A DNA stretch of 42,801 bases from an uncultured Clostridia bacterium (GTDB taxonomy: Bacteria > Bacillota > Clostridia > Christensenellales > CAG-917): NCBI GenBank assembly GCA_944360115.1, contig CALVTH010000010.1, forward strand, positions 1 to 42,801. Reading direction: 5' to 3'. The notes below the pieces were generated by a model, which was not told where the DNA came from, ran no database searches, and saw only the letters and a program-made list of their open reading frames with translations. Shown here piece after piece: positions 1-7,599 of the stretch. The position numbers were made by a program, and so were the translations under genes. Position 1 is the stretch's first letter, and each line of letters starts with the position of its first letter.

Positions 1-71
1 CTGGTGGGCGGATTCGAACCGCCGACCTATTCATTACGAGTGAATCGCTCTACCGACTGAGCCACACCAGC
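1..71 (-). tRNA. tRNA-Thr (anticodon CGU), 3' end cut by window edge
   Basis: Read on the minus strand this folds as a full cloverleaf: a D arm GCTC/GAGC, an anticodon stem ATTCA/TGAAT around loop CTCGTAA (anticodon CGT), and a T stem GGCGG/CCGCC with loop TTCGAAT. The acceptor strand GCTGGTG (71 to 65) pairs with CACCAG at 6 to 1. The last pairing base, the discriminator and any CCA lie just outside the window. Confidence 0.95.
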
Positions 72-83
72 ACTCGCCTAGCG

Positions 84-112
84 ATTATACCAAAGTGGAA
101 AACAAAATGCAA
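84..112 (-). promoter_or_regulatory. Promoter of tRNA-Thr
   Basis: On the minus strand there is a -35 TTGCAT (112-107), a 17-nt spacer and a perfect -10 TATAAT (89-84). It ends 12 nt before the mature tRNA 5' end, as expected for a sigma-A-type tRNA promoter. Confidence 0.85.
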
Positions 113-234
113 GCGTTTTGACAAAGCGGACGATGTCTGCGACCATTTCCTTCATTCTATGATGTCTTGCGACAAATGTGAGAACTCGGGCGGGGCGAAG
201 TGCGAAATAAATTGCGCGGCGACGCTTTTCTTTG

Positions 235-263
235 TTGTCACGACGGACGGGGAAGTTTATAAT
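235..263 (+). promoter_or_regulatory. Promoter of the amidohydrolase gene
   Basis: TTGTCA (235-240), a 17-nt spacer and TATAAT (258-263) predict a transcript start near 270. This rules out the upstream in-frame ATG at 159 as the translation start and supports ATG 291, which has AGGAGGTG just before it. Confidence 0.85.
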
Positions 264-290
264 TGTGGGTGTAGAACAGGAGGTGCGGCT

Positions 291-1598
291 ATGGCTCCAG
301 GCAAGGTTTACGCAAACTGCAACATCGTCGATGTCGAGGACGGCTGCAAGATACTCGAAAATTCGGACATATTCGTCGTGGACGGCAAAATCGCCGACAT
401 CAGACCCCACGGCGTGGCGACCTACGGGTGGAAGGTGGAAGATATGAAAGGGGCGTACGCCGCGCCCGGACTCATCAACCTGCACGCCCACCTTTTCGGC
501 ACGGGCGCCCCGAGCAAGGTCATAAGCGGCGGCGGCGCGCAGAAAGTCGTGCTTAAACTGCTGTACACGCCGCTCGGGAAATTCGTGCTGTCAAGACTCG
601 TGGCTTCGGCGGCGAAACAGCAACTGATGTCGGGCGTCACCACGCTGCGCGCGGTGGGCGATTTCCGCAATTCGGACATCGAACTTGCCGCGGAACTCAG
701 AGCGGGCAAGGGCGCGGCGCGCGGTCTAAGACTGTTTGCTTCGGGTCCCGCGATTACGGTGGCGGGCGGTCACGGCGCGGGGACATTCGCGCTGACCGCC
801 GAGAAGCCCGAGGAACTTGCCGCGCTGGCGGTTGCCAACATCGACGCGGGCGCGGACTTTGTCAAGATATGTATCACGGGCGGGGTTACCGACGCCAAGA
901 AACGCGGCGAGCCGGGCGAACTCAAGATGACCGCCGAGCAGGTGAAAGCCGTGTGCGACGCGGCGCACGCCCGCGGCAAAAGGGTGGCGGCGCACATTCA
1001 GAGCAAGGAAGGAATGGAGATTGCCGCGACCTGCGGAGTGGACACGGCGGAGCACGCCGCACTTATGAGCGAAAACGCCCTCCGTCTTTTCAAGGAAAGG
1101 GGCGGGGCGGTGGTCGCCACATTCTCGCCCGCCTTGCCGTACTTCAAGCTGCCGCCCGAAATCACCAAACTGGGCGACGATTGCGCGTACAATTCCGAAA
1201 TAGTGCTCAACGGCATGAAGGACGCGGCGCACCAAGCCGCCGACAACGGCGTCGCCGTCGGAATGGGCACGGACGCATCCTGTCCTTTCTGCACGCAATA
1301 CGGCAGCTGGCGCGAGGTGGTGTATTTCAACCGTGCGGGCGGCTTCACCCCCGAACAGTCGCTGTACACCGCGACGCTCGGCAACGCGAAGGTGCTCCGT
1401 ATCGACGACGAAACGGGGTCTCTCGAGAAGGGCAAGAGCGCGGACATAATCTTCACCAAGGGCAATCCCGTCGCCGACCTTACCGAACTTTCGCGGGTGT
1501 TCTGCGTGGTGGCGCAAGGGCGCGAAATCGCAAAACCCAAGGTTAAACGCAATAAAAAGATAGATAAACTGCTTGTCGATATGACAAGCACGCTTTGA
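291..1598 (+). CDS. Metal-dependent amidohydrolase, imidazolonepropionase/prolidase-like
   Basis: A 435-aa protein of the amidohydrolase superfamily (composite-domain, imidazolonepropionase-like branch, which hydrolyses cyclic amides or dipeptides). Metal and catalytic residues are visible in order: HAH at 65-67, a Lys at 192 in ADFVKICITGG that would be the carbamylated metal bridge, His235, His255 in DTAEH, and Asp328 in GMGTDAS. The N-terminal 60 residues and the last 60 form the usual beta-sandwich, ending in a GSLEKGKSADII segment typical of the family. No signal peptide is seen, so it should be cytosolic. ATG 291 is chosen for its strong SD and for a promoter immediately upstream. The substrate cannot be read from sequence. 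The next gene, an S33 peptidase-like hydrolase, makes a peptide or dipeptide role plausible but this is inference. Confidence 0.88.
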   Translation: MAPGKVYANCNIVDVEDGCKILENSDIFVVDGKIADIRPHGVATYGWKVEDMKGAYAAPGLINLHAHLFGTGAPSKVISGGGAQKVVLKLLYTPLGKFVLSRLVASAAKQQLMSGVTTLRAVGDFRNSDIELAAELRAGKGAARGLRLFASGPAITVAGGHGAGTFALTAEKPEELAALAVANIDAGADFVKICITGGVTDAKKRGEPGELKMTAEQVKAVCDAAHARGKRVAAHIQSKEGMEIAATCGVDTAEHAALMSENALRLFKERGGAVVATFSPALPYFKLPPEITKLGDDCAYNSEIVLNGMKDAAHQAADNGVAVGMGTDASCPFCTQYGSWREVVYFNRAGGFTPEQSLYTATLGNAKVLRIDDETGSLEKGKSADIIFTKGNPVADLTELSRVFCVVAQGREIAKPKVKRNKKIDKLLVDMTSTL

Positions 1599-1653
1599 GC
1601 GGTGCGGGAAAGGCACGCGGACAAGGCAAAAAAAACGAAGCGGGGTGCACGGT

Positions 1654-2628
1654 ATGGCATACGAAATCGATTATTCGGAATTCATTGAGATAAACGACAA
1701 CAGACAGAACATAAGAGTGCGCGCGGCGCGGAGCGGCTTGCCCGTGCTGTTGTTTCTGCACGGCGGTCCGGGGGTGTGCGACAGACATCTCGTGCTTGCC
1801 AACCATTCGGGGCTTGCCGAAAAATACACGCTCGTGTGCTGGGATCAGCGCGCGAGCGGAAAGAGTTATTCCCGCGCGGCAATCGAGAACGGAGTGTGTC
1901 TCGAGGATTTCGTCAGCGACGCGGAGTTTCTGCTTGAATATCTCGCGGGCAAGTTCGGCGTGCGTAAAATCATCGTGGAGGGGCACAGTTGGGGCACCCT
2001 CATCGGCACAGAACTCGCCGCCCGTCGTCCCGACCTCGTCGCCGTCTACATAGGGCAGGGGCAGCTCGTCAACGGTGTGGAAAACGAAAAGGCGTCATAC
2101 GAATTCTGCCTTGCCGAAGCGGCGCGCGTCGGCGACAAAAAGGCGCTCGAACTGCTGGCGGGCGGCGCGCCCGTGAACGGCGAATATCCCACGCACAAGG
2201 CAATGATGGTGCAGCGCGATTGTCTCACCCGTTACGGCGGCGTGAATTACCGCGAAAGAAAGGGGCTTGTCAAATCGTTGCTGATGCCGCTGCTGAAATC
2301 CAAAGAATACTCCCTCGGCGATGTCATGCGCTATGCGCGCGGCGCGCTCGCTCTCACGGACATCCTCTGGAAAGAGGTTGTCGGAGTGCGTTTCGACGAG
2401 AAGGTGAAATCGCTTGCAATGCCCGTCGTCATCACGCAGGGCAGACACGACTACAACACTCCGTCGGCAATCGCAGAAAAGTGGTTCGCCGCCCTCGACG
2501 CCCCTTTCAAAAAGTGGATATGGTTCGAGGATTCCGCCCATTCTCCCGCCGACGAGGAAGTGGAGAAATGGGAACGCGAGGTCGAACTCGCCCTCGACGA
2601 AATCGCCGAGAAATTCCCGCTCAAGTGA
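1654..2628 (+). CDS. Alpha/beta hydrolase, proline iminopeptidase-like (S33)
   Basis: A 324-aa alpha/beta hydrolase resembling the prolyl aminopeptidase family. Visible motifs are the oxyanion-hole HGGPG at 36-40, DQRASGKS at 64-71 matching the family's DQRGxGxS, the nucleophile elbow GHSWG at 110-114 (Ser112), Asp266 in GRHDY and His296 in DSAHSP, giving a complete Ser-Asp-His triad. A helical cap lies between about 145 and 240. GTG 1645 is possible but ATG 1654 is preferred. The SD is weak in either case, and the gene lies 55 nt after the amidohydrolase, so co-transcription with it is likely. Family members release N-terminal proline or act as esterases or lactonases. The actual substrate is unknown. 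Confidence 0.85.
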   Translation: MAYEIDYSEFIEINDNRQNIRVRAARSGLPVLLFLHGGPGVCDRHLVLANHSGLAEKYTLVCWDQRASGKSYSRAAIENGVCLEDFVSDAEFLLEYLAGKFGVRKIIVEGHSWGTLIGTELAARRPDLVAVYIGQGQLVNGVENEKASYEFCLAEAARVGDKKALELLAGGAPVNGEYPTHKAMMVQRDCLTRYGGVNYRERKGLVKSLLMPLLKSKEYSLGDVMRYARGALALTDILWKEVVGVRFDEKVKSLAMPVVITQGRHDYNTPSAIAEKWFAALDAPFKKWIWFEDSAHSPADEEVEKWEREVELALDEIAEKFPLK

Positions 2629-2662
2629 CCGCCGCCCGGATAAGCGCGGCAAACGGCAAGAC

Positions 2663-2689
2663 AAAACCGCACCTCTCGGGTGCGGTTTT
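2663..2689. terminator. Bidirectional intrinsic terminator
   Basis: An 11-bp inverted repeat AAAACCGCACC / GGTGCGGTTTT with a short loop lies between two convergent genes. The A tract and T tract on either side let it serve both strands. Confidence 0.85.
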
Positions 2690-2760
2690 CGATATTCTTT
2701 TGCGGTAGGGTGCCCCGCGGTCGTGCGTAACGGGCGGGAGAGAGGACGGGGAAAGGACGG

Positions 2761-2970
2761 TCAATAATCCTTTCTGCCCACGATGTAGTCGATGTCCGTG
2801 TTGAAAAAATCGGCAAGCAGCCAAAGACTGCGTATGCTGGGCTCTTTTTTGCCGAGCAACCACGCGCTTATGGTGTTCTGTTTCAGCCCTATCTTGTCGG
2901 CAAGTTTCACCTGCGTGAGGTTGTTCTCGCGCATAAGTTCCTTTATTCTCGTGGCGACTATAATGTTCAT
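2761..2970 (-). CDS. Small XRE-family helix-turn-helix repressor
   Basis: A 69-aa protein made of little more than one Cro/C1-type DNA-binding domain. Residues 6-60 show the five-helix pattern, with the HTH core around NNLTQVKLADKIGLKQNTI and then WLLGKKEPS and a final LADFFNTDIDYIVGRK helix, as in many small Clostridia regulators. There is no separate ligand domain. The ATG at 2970 is preceded by GAGGGG at good spacing. The promoter overlaps an imperfect inverted repeat (3002-3023), so autoregulation is likely. The neighbours are convergent hydrolases and the divergent purine operon. Whether it controls either is unknown. Confidence 0.93.
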   Translation of the reverse strand: MNIIVATRIKELMRENNLTQVKLADKIGLKQNTISAWLLGKKEPSIRSLWLLADFFNTDIDYIVGRKDY

Positions 2971-3001
2971 ATTTTCCCCTCGAAAGGATATTTCTCCTCC
3001 G

Positions 3002-3030
3002 ATAATATCCCCAAGGGAGTATCTTTTTAA
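3002..3030 (-). promoter_or_regulatory. Promoter with operator-like inverted repeat for the XRE gene
   Basis: On the minus strand TTAAAA (3030-3025), a 17-nt spacer and TATTAT (3007-3002). The spacer and -10 box contain an imperfect dyad, GATAATATCCC then CAA then GGGAGTATC (3001-3023), a natural place for the small repressor to bind and block its own promoter. The dyad is seen; its binding is inferred. Confidence 0.6.
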
Positions 3031-3189
3031 AAATTAGCCCCATGGTGCTATTTGTTCCTTGCCCGTTTCTTGATTTTTAATCCGCACGGCGGAAACGGAC
3101 GGCTTCCGCGGCGGATTCAATATGTTGCGCCTGTCGCGCGCGCGGTCGCAATATATTTGAAAAATGTTTCAAAACCCCCTGCGTTTTTT

Positions 3190-3218
3190 TTGACATCGCC
3201 CTGCGGATAGTGTATCAT
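3190..3218 (+). promoter_or_regulatory. Promoter of the purine operon
   Basis: A consensus -35 TTGACA (3190-3195), 17-nt spacer and TATCAT (3213-3218) give a predicted start near 3225, about 160 nt upstream of purE. This is the best promoter before the nine-gene operon. Confidence 0.85.
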
Positions 3219-3224
3219 TTGACT

Positions 3225-3384
3225 ATGCTTACGAAGGCGAAGGCGGTGAGTCTCAAGACGGGGTATTTCCCCTCCCGCTTCGGCGGTCTCTGCACCGGCG
3301 CGTATCGCGCGGCTTTCCGTCTGCAATCAGTGTGACACCACGCAGTTTTCGAGAGAGAACTGCTTTTTTTATACAGGAGCGATT
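3225..3384 (+). promoter_or_regulatory. Structured purE leader with intrinsic terminator (candidate attenuator)
   Basis: The leader ends in a terminator: GCAGTTTTC (3342-3350), loop GAGA, GAGAACTGC (3355-3363), then seven T. Only 21 nt later purE starts, with AGGAG at 3375-3379. A competing pairing is visible, CTGC (3321-3324) with GCAG (3342-3345), which would break the terminator and so could be an antiterminator. Upstream are two GC hairpins, GGGG/CCCC (3260-3272) and GCGCG/CGCGC (3298-3310), and a possible long-range AGACGG/CCGTCT pairing. This layout is that of transcription attenuation by a metabolite-binding RNA or a protein. I do not recognise the conserved core of the purine, ZTP or ykkC/PRPP riboswitches, so the sensing element is unassigned. 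The stretch 3031-3189 upstream holds no gene that I can support. Confidence 0.7.
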
Positions 3385-3870
3385 ATGAAAAAAGTTGCGG
3401 TGATTATGGGCAGCGACAGCGACCTTCCCGTCGTCGGGAAGGCTATCGACACCCTGAAGGCGTTCGGCGTGGAATGTGAAGCGCATGTTTATTCGGCGCA
3501 CCGCACGCCCAAGGAAGCGGCGGAGTTCGCTTCGACGGCGCGCGACAAGGGCTTCGGCGTCATTATCGCGGCGGCGGGCAAAGCGGCGCACCTTGCCGGG
3601 GTGCTTGCGGCGCAGACGACGCTTCCCATCATCGGAATTCCCGTCAAGAGTTCGACGCTCGACGGATTGGACGCGCTGCTTTCCATGGTGCAGATGCCCG
3701 CGGGCATACCCGTGGCGACGGTGGCAATCGACGGCGCGGCGAACGCCGCGTTGCTGGCAATCGAAATTCTTGCCGTCGGCGACGCGACTCTGCAGAAGAA
3801 ACTCGAGGAAAAGCGCGCAGCGGACACCGCGGCCGTGCTCGAGAAAGACGCGAATCTTCGCAACGCGTAA
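3385..3870 (+). CDS. purE: N5-carboxyaminoimidazole ribonucleotide mutase / AIR carboxylase PurE
   Basis: A 161-aa PurE, a normal length, catalysing formation of CAIR in purine synthesis. Visible motifs are GSDSD at 9-13, SAHRTP near 38-43, and the phosphate- and active-site segment [10 protein letters not shown] followed by [19 protein letters not shown]. The usual GAGGAAHLPG is here [10 protein letters not shown], with Lys in place of the second Gly. No purK is seen in this operon, so whether the enzyme uses N5-CAIR (class I) or CO2 directly (class II) cannot be decided from this window. It is the first gene of the operon, behind an attenuator-like leader, with AGGAG as SD. Confidence 0.97.
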   Translation: MKKVAVIMGSDSDLPVVGKAIDTLKAFGVECEAHVYSAHRTPKEAAEFASTARDKGFGVIIAAAGKAAHLAGVLAAQTTLPIIGIPVKSSTLDGLDALLSMVQMPAGIPVATVAIDGAANAALLAIEILAVGDATLQKKLEEKRAADTAAVLEKDANLRNA

Positions 3871-3882
3871 ACGGGGGAGAAT

Positions 3883-4917
3883 ATGGAGAAATCTTTCAGC
3901 GAGTCCTACAAACAGGCGGGTGTGGACATCACGGCGGGCTACCGCGCCGTCGAACTGATGAAGAAACACATCGCCCGCACGATGACGGCGGGTGCGCTGT
4001 CGGACATCGGCGGTTTCGGCGGATTGTTCGAGCTGGACCTCACCGGCATCAAGCGTCCCGTGCTCGTCAGCGGCACGGACGGCGTGGGCACCAAACTCAA
4101 GCTGGCTTTCACCCTCGACAAACACGACACGATAGGTATCGACTGCGTGGCAATGTGCGTCAACGATGTCATCTGCTGCGGAGCCAGACCTCTCTTTTTC
4201 CTGGACTATATCGCCTGCGGAAAGAATGTTCCCGAGCGCATTGCCGACATCGTGTCGGGCGTGGCGGAAGGGTGTGTGCGCGCCGGCGCCGCGCTCATCG
4301 GCGGCGAAACGGCGGAAATGCCCGGATTCTATCCCGTGGACGAATACGACCTTGCGGGATTTGCCGTCGGCGTGGTCGACCGCGACAGCATACTCGACAA
4401 CAAGACTATGAAGAAAGGGGATGTCGTCATAGCGTTGCCGTCCAGCGGCGCACATTCCAACGGATATTCCCTCATACGCAAGGTGTTCGAGGGCGAGGAT
4501 ATGGTCTCGCCGCGTGTGGAACTGGGCGGGAAGAGCCTCGGCGAAGCCCTGCTCACTCCCACCGAAATATATGTCAAACCCATGCTTGCGCTGTTCGGCG
4601 CGGCGAAGGTGTCGGCGGTGTCGCACATCACGGGCGGCGGCTTCTACGAAAACATTCCGCGCAGTATACCCGCGGGGCTGTCGGCGGTCATCGAAAAATC
4701 CGCCGTTCGCGTACCCGCGCTGTTCGGACTGATTGCCGACAAGGGCGGCATACCCGAGCGCGATATGTTCAACACTTTCAACATGGGCGTGGGCATGAGC
4801 GTCGTGGTCGCGAAAGAGGACGAAGCGACGGCGCTTGCCGTCCTGAAGGAAAACGGCGTCAACGCCTACATCGTCGGCGAAATCGCCGAGAGCGACGACA
4901 AGGTGAAGCTGGTATGA
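3883..4917 (+). CDS. purM: Phosphoribosylformylglycinamidine cyclo-ligase (AIR synthetase) PurM
   Basis: 344 aa, full length. It closes FGAM to AIR with ATP. The N-terminal half has the family signature [16 protein letters not shown] near 65-80 and the [10 protein letters not shown]-like segment [26 protein letters not shown] and [15 protein letters not shown] are also present, as is the C-terminal [13 protein letters not shown]. The gene begins 12 nt after purE with an SD (GGGGAG) and its stop overlaps the purN start by ATGA, so translation of the two is coupled. Confidence 0.98.
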   Translation: MEKSFSESYKQAGVDITAGYRAVELMKKHIARTMTAGALSDIGGFGGLFELDLTGIKRPVLVSGTDGVGTKLKLAFTLDKHDTIGIDCVAMCVNDVICCGARPLFFLDYIACGKNVPERIADIVSGVAEGCVRAGAALIGGETAEMPGFYPVDEYDLAGFAVGVVDRDSILDNKTMKKGDVVIALPSSGAHSNGYSLIRKVFEGEDMVSPRVELGGKSLGEALLTPTEIYVKPMLALFGAAKVSAVSHITGGGFYENIPRSIPAGLSAVIEKSAVRVPALFGLIADKGGIPERDMFNTFNMGVGMSVVVAKEDEATALAVLKENGVNAYIVGEIAESDDKVKLV

Positions 4918-5534
4918 CGACCGCCGCGACGGACAAAGTGAAAGTGGCGGTGTTCGTGACGGGCGGCGGCACCAACCTGCAAGCCATAATCGACGCCGAA
5001 AAGAGCGGCATAATCTCGACGGCGCGCATTGCGCTGGTGGTGTCCAGCAGGGGAGACGCCTATGCGCTCGCCCGCGCGGAAAAGGCGGGCATACCCACCG
5101 TCGTGTGCGAGAGGAAGACTTTCCCGTCGCAAGCCGATTTCGAAAAGGCAATTCGCGCCGCTCTCGACGAATACGGCATTGAACTCATAGTGCTGGCGGG
5201 ATTCATGAGCATACTGTCTGCCGATTTCACCGCGCGTTATCCCGAGCGGATAATCAATGTCCACCCCTCGCTCATTCCTCTGCATTGCGGCAAGGGATAT
5301 TACGGATTGCGCGTGCACGAAAGCGTGCTTGCCGCGGGCGACAAGGTGACGGGAGCCACCGTGCATTTCGTCAACGAAATCCCCGACGGCGGCAGAATCA
5401 TTGCGCAGAAAGAGGTGGCGGTCGAGGAGGGCGACACCCCCGAGACGCTGCAACGCCGCGTAATGGAACAGGCAGAATGGATATTGCTGCCGCAGGCGGT
5501 GGAGAGCGTGGCGCGCGAGATACGCGGGCTGTAA
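4914..5534 (+). CDS. purN: Phosphoribosylglycinamide formyltransferase PurN
   Basis: 206 aa. It transfers a formyl group from 10-formyl-THF to GAR. The phosphate-binding loop TGGGTNLQAI lies near the N terminus, and the catalytic region VLAGFMSILSADF followed by INVHPSLIPLHCGKGYYG carries the conserved Asn and His. HFVNEIPDGGRII follows, with Asp in the GG(A/D) triad region. The start ATG 4914 overlaps the purM stop by 4 nt. The ORF extends far upstream in frame but that part is the shadow of purM. Its cofactor can be made by FolD, encoded last in this operon. Confidence 0.97.
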   Translation: MTTAATDKVKVAVFVTGGGTNLQAIIDAEKSGIISTARIALVVSSRGDAYALARAEKAGIPTVVCERKTFPSQADFEKAIRAALDEYGIELIVLAGFMSILSADFTARYPERIINVHPSLIPLHCGKGYYGLRVHESVLAAGDKVTGATVHFVNEIPDGGRIIAQKEVAVEEGDTPETLQRRVMEQAEWILLPQAVESVAREIRGL

Positions 5535-5545
5535 AAACACACAAA

Positions 5546-5584
5546 CAGGGGTTTAACCGGATAAAAAGCCGATTAAACCCGCTG
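5546..5584 (+). other. Stable intercistronic hairpin without a T-run
   Basis: Between purN and purO, CAGGGGTTTAACCGG (5546-5560) faces CCGATTAAACCCGCTG (5569-5584) around an A-rich loop, giving about 14 pairs with two interruptions. It is not followed by a T tract, so it is not a normal terminator. An RNA-processing or stability element separating purEMN from purO onward is a possible role. Confidence 0.6.
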
Positions 5585-5624
5585 TTCAGACAAAGGACGA
5601 AAACTTCTTCGGAGGGTTACAATT

Positions 5625-6344
5625 ATGAGCAATTCGGCAAAAGAGGACATCGGAGTTATTCTCCGCGGCAACGCTTATCCCGGCAGGGGCATTGTAATCG
5701 GCAAGTCCGCCGACGGCAGGTCCGCCGTGTTCGCCTATTTCATCATGGGCAGAAGCGAGAACAGCCGCAACAGAATTTTCGTGGAAAAGAAAGACGAACT
5801 GGTCATCTATCCGTTCGACGAAAGCAAGGTCTCCGACCCCTCTCTCATCATCTATTCGCCCATGCGCCGCGTGTGGAACAAATGGGTGGTCACCAACGGC
5901 GACCAGACCGACACCGTCGTCGACGGGTTGCTGGCGGGCGAAAGTTTCGCCATTGCTCTCGAAAAGAGGTGCTTTGAGCCCGACGCCCCCAACTATACCC
6001 CCCGTATCAGCGGAATCATCGACCTCGACGACGGCTTCTCCTACAAGATCAGCATACTCAAGTGCGGCGACGGCAAGGGCGGCGTCTGCGACAGATATTG
6101 CTTCCGCTACGAGCCGCAGGACGGGCTGGGACATTTCATTCACACCTACAAGTGCGACGGCAATCCGCTGCCGTCCTTCGAGGGCGAGCCTACCAGAGTG
6201 GCGGTGCCCGCCGACATCGACGAATTCGCTTCCACGCTATGGAATTCCCTCGACGCCGACAACAAGATTTCGCTTTATGTCGGGTATATCGACCTCGACA
6301 CCCGCAATATGACCACGCGCCTTTTCAACAAGCACGCCAAATAA
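5625..6344 (+). CDS. purO: IMP cyclohydrolase, PurO type
   Basis: 239 aa, matching the archaeal-type PurO family that closes FAICAR to IMP, not the MGS-fold half of PurH. The N-terminal signature is clear: NAYPGRGIVIG near 15-25, then FIMGRSENSRNRIF near 40-53. SPMRRVWNKWVVTNGDQTD, YTPRISGII and the C-terminal YVGYIDLDT also fit. The SD GGAGGG sits 8 nt before ATG 5625. It is followed 10 nt later by a stand-alone AICAR transformylase, so the two genes together replace bifunctional PurH. Presence of this family in Clostridia is known but less common than PurH. Confidence 0.92.
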   Translation: MSNSAKEDIGVILRGNAYPGRGIVIGKSADGRSAVFAYFIMGRSENSRNRIFVEKKDELVIYPFDESKVSDPSLIIYSPMRRVWNKWVVTNGDQTDTVVDGLLAGESFAIALEKRCFEPDAPNYTPRISGIIDLDDGFSYKISILKCGDGKGGVCDRYCFRYEPQDGLGHFIHTYKCDGNPLPSFEGEPTRVAVPADIDEFASTLWNSLDADNKISLYVGYIDLDTRNMTTRLFNKHAK

Positions 6345-6354
6345 CGGAGACCAA

Positions 6355-7536
6355 ATGAAAGAGTTCGAACTCAAGTACGGTTGCAACCCCAATCAGAAGC
6401 CCGCGAGAATTTATATGGCGGATGGAAGCGAATTGCCCATAGAGATACTTTCGGGACGCCCCGGGTATATCAATTTCCTCGACGCGTTCAACAGCTGGCA
6501 GCTGGTCAAGGAACTTTCCGAAGCGACGGGCGAGGTGTGCGCGACTTCATTCAAGCATGTCAGTCCCACTTCCGCCGCGCTCGGCAGAAAACTCGACGAC
6601 AAACTCAAGAAGGCGTGTTTCGTGGACGACATCGCGGGACTTGACGACAGCCCGATTGCCTGCGCCTACGCCCGTGCCCGCGGCACGGACAGAATGTCGT
6701 CCTTCGGCGACTGGATATCCCTTTCCGACACCTGCGACGAGACCTGCGCCAGAATCATCGCCCGCGAGGTGTCCGACGGTATCATCGCCCCCGACTACAC
6801 CCCCGCCGCGCTGGAAATCCTGAAAGCCAAGCGCAAAGGCGCGTACAACATCGTCAAAATCGACCGCGGATATGTTCCCGCCGCCGTGGAGCACAAGCAG
6901 GTTTACGGCGTGACATTCGAGCAGGGCAGGAACAATTTCGTCATCGACCGCGCGTTGCTGTCCGATGTCGTCACCGAAAAAAAGCTCCCCGAGAGCGCGG
7001 AGACCGACCTTATCGTCGCGCTCATCACGCTGAAGTACACGCAGTCCAATTCCGTGGCGTACGCCGTGGACGGACAGGCAATCGGCGTGGGCGCGGGGCA
7101 GCAGTCCAGAATACATTGCACCCGTCTTGCGGGACAGAAAGCCGACCTGTGGCACCTCCGTCAGCACGACAAGGTGCTGGGACTGAAGTTCGCCGACGGC
7201 GTGGGCAGACCCGAGAAAAACAACATAATCGACATCTACCTTTCCGACGAGAGCGAGGATGTGCTCGGCGACGCGGTGTGGGAGAAGTATTTCGCCGTGC
7301 GTCCCGAGCCGTTCACGCGTGCCGAACAAAAGGAGTATCTTGCGGGAATACGCGGGGTGTCTCTTGCGTCCGACGCATTCTTCCCCTTTGACGACAATGT
7401 AATGCGCGCCTACAAGAGCGGCGTCGATTACATTGCCGAGCCCGGCGGTTCCGTGCGCGACGATCTCGTCATCGACACCTGCAACCGTCTGGGTATAGCC
7501 ATGGCGTTCACGGGAATGAGACTGTTCCACCATTGA
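6355..7536 (+). CDS. purH: Stand-alone AICAR transformylase (PurH transformylase domain only)
   Basis: 393 aa, starting directly with ELKYGCNPNQKPARIYM, the first strand of the AICAR transformylase domain. The MGS-like cyclohydrolase domain found at the N terminus of ordinary PurH (about 520 aa) is absent. Catalytic-type segments are visible: TSFKHVSPTSAALG with the Lys-His pair, YTQSNSVAYAVDGQAIGVGAGQQSRIHC, and DAFFPFDDNV near the C terminus. It formylates AICAR using 10-formyl-THF, and PurO next door completes ring closure. The start ATG 6355 follows GGAG (6345-6348). Confidence 0.94.
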   Translation: MKEFELKYGCNPNQKPARIYMADGSELPIEILSGRPGYINFLDAFNSWQLVKELSEATGEVCATSFKHVSPTSAALGRKLDDKLKKACFVDDIAGLDDSPIACAYARARGTDRMSSFGDWISLSDTCDETCARIIAREVSDGIIAPDYTPAALEILKAKRKGAYNIVKIDRGYVPAAVEHKQVYGVTFEQGRNNFVIDRALLSDVVTEKKLPESAETDLIVALITLKYTQSNSVAYAVDGQAIGVGAGQQSRIHCTRLAGQKADLWHLRQHDKVLGLKFADGVGRPEKNNIIDIYLSDESEDVLGDAVWEKYFAVRPEPFTRAEQKEYLAGIRGVSLASDAFFPFDDNVMRAYKSGVDYIAEPGGSVRDDLVIDTCNRLGIAMAFTGMRLFHH

Positions 7537-7599
7537 GCCGCAGTCGGAGCCGTGTTGACCGCGGCGGCGCGCCGCGGAGCGATAAGCGTTGAGGATGAT

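Noticed and set aside
159-290. An N-terminal extension of the amidohydrolase from ATG 159
   Set aside because: A promoter (235-263) lies inside it, the added Cys-rich residues match nothing, and ATG 291 has a strong SD.
3225-3384. Assignment of the purE leader to a known riboswitch (purine, ZTP, PRPP/ykkC)
   Set aside because: The conserved core sequences of these classes were looked for and not seen. Only the terminator and generic hairpins can be supported.
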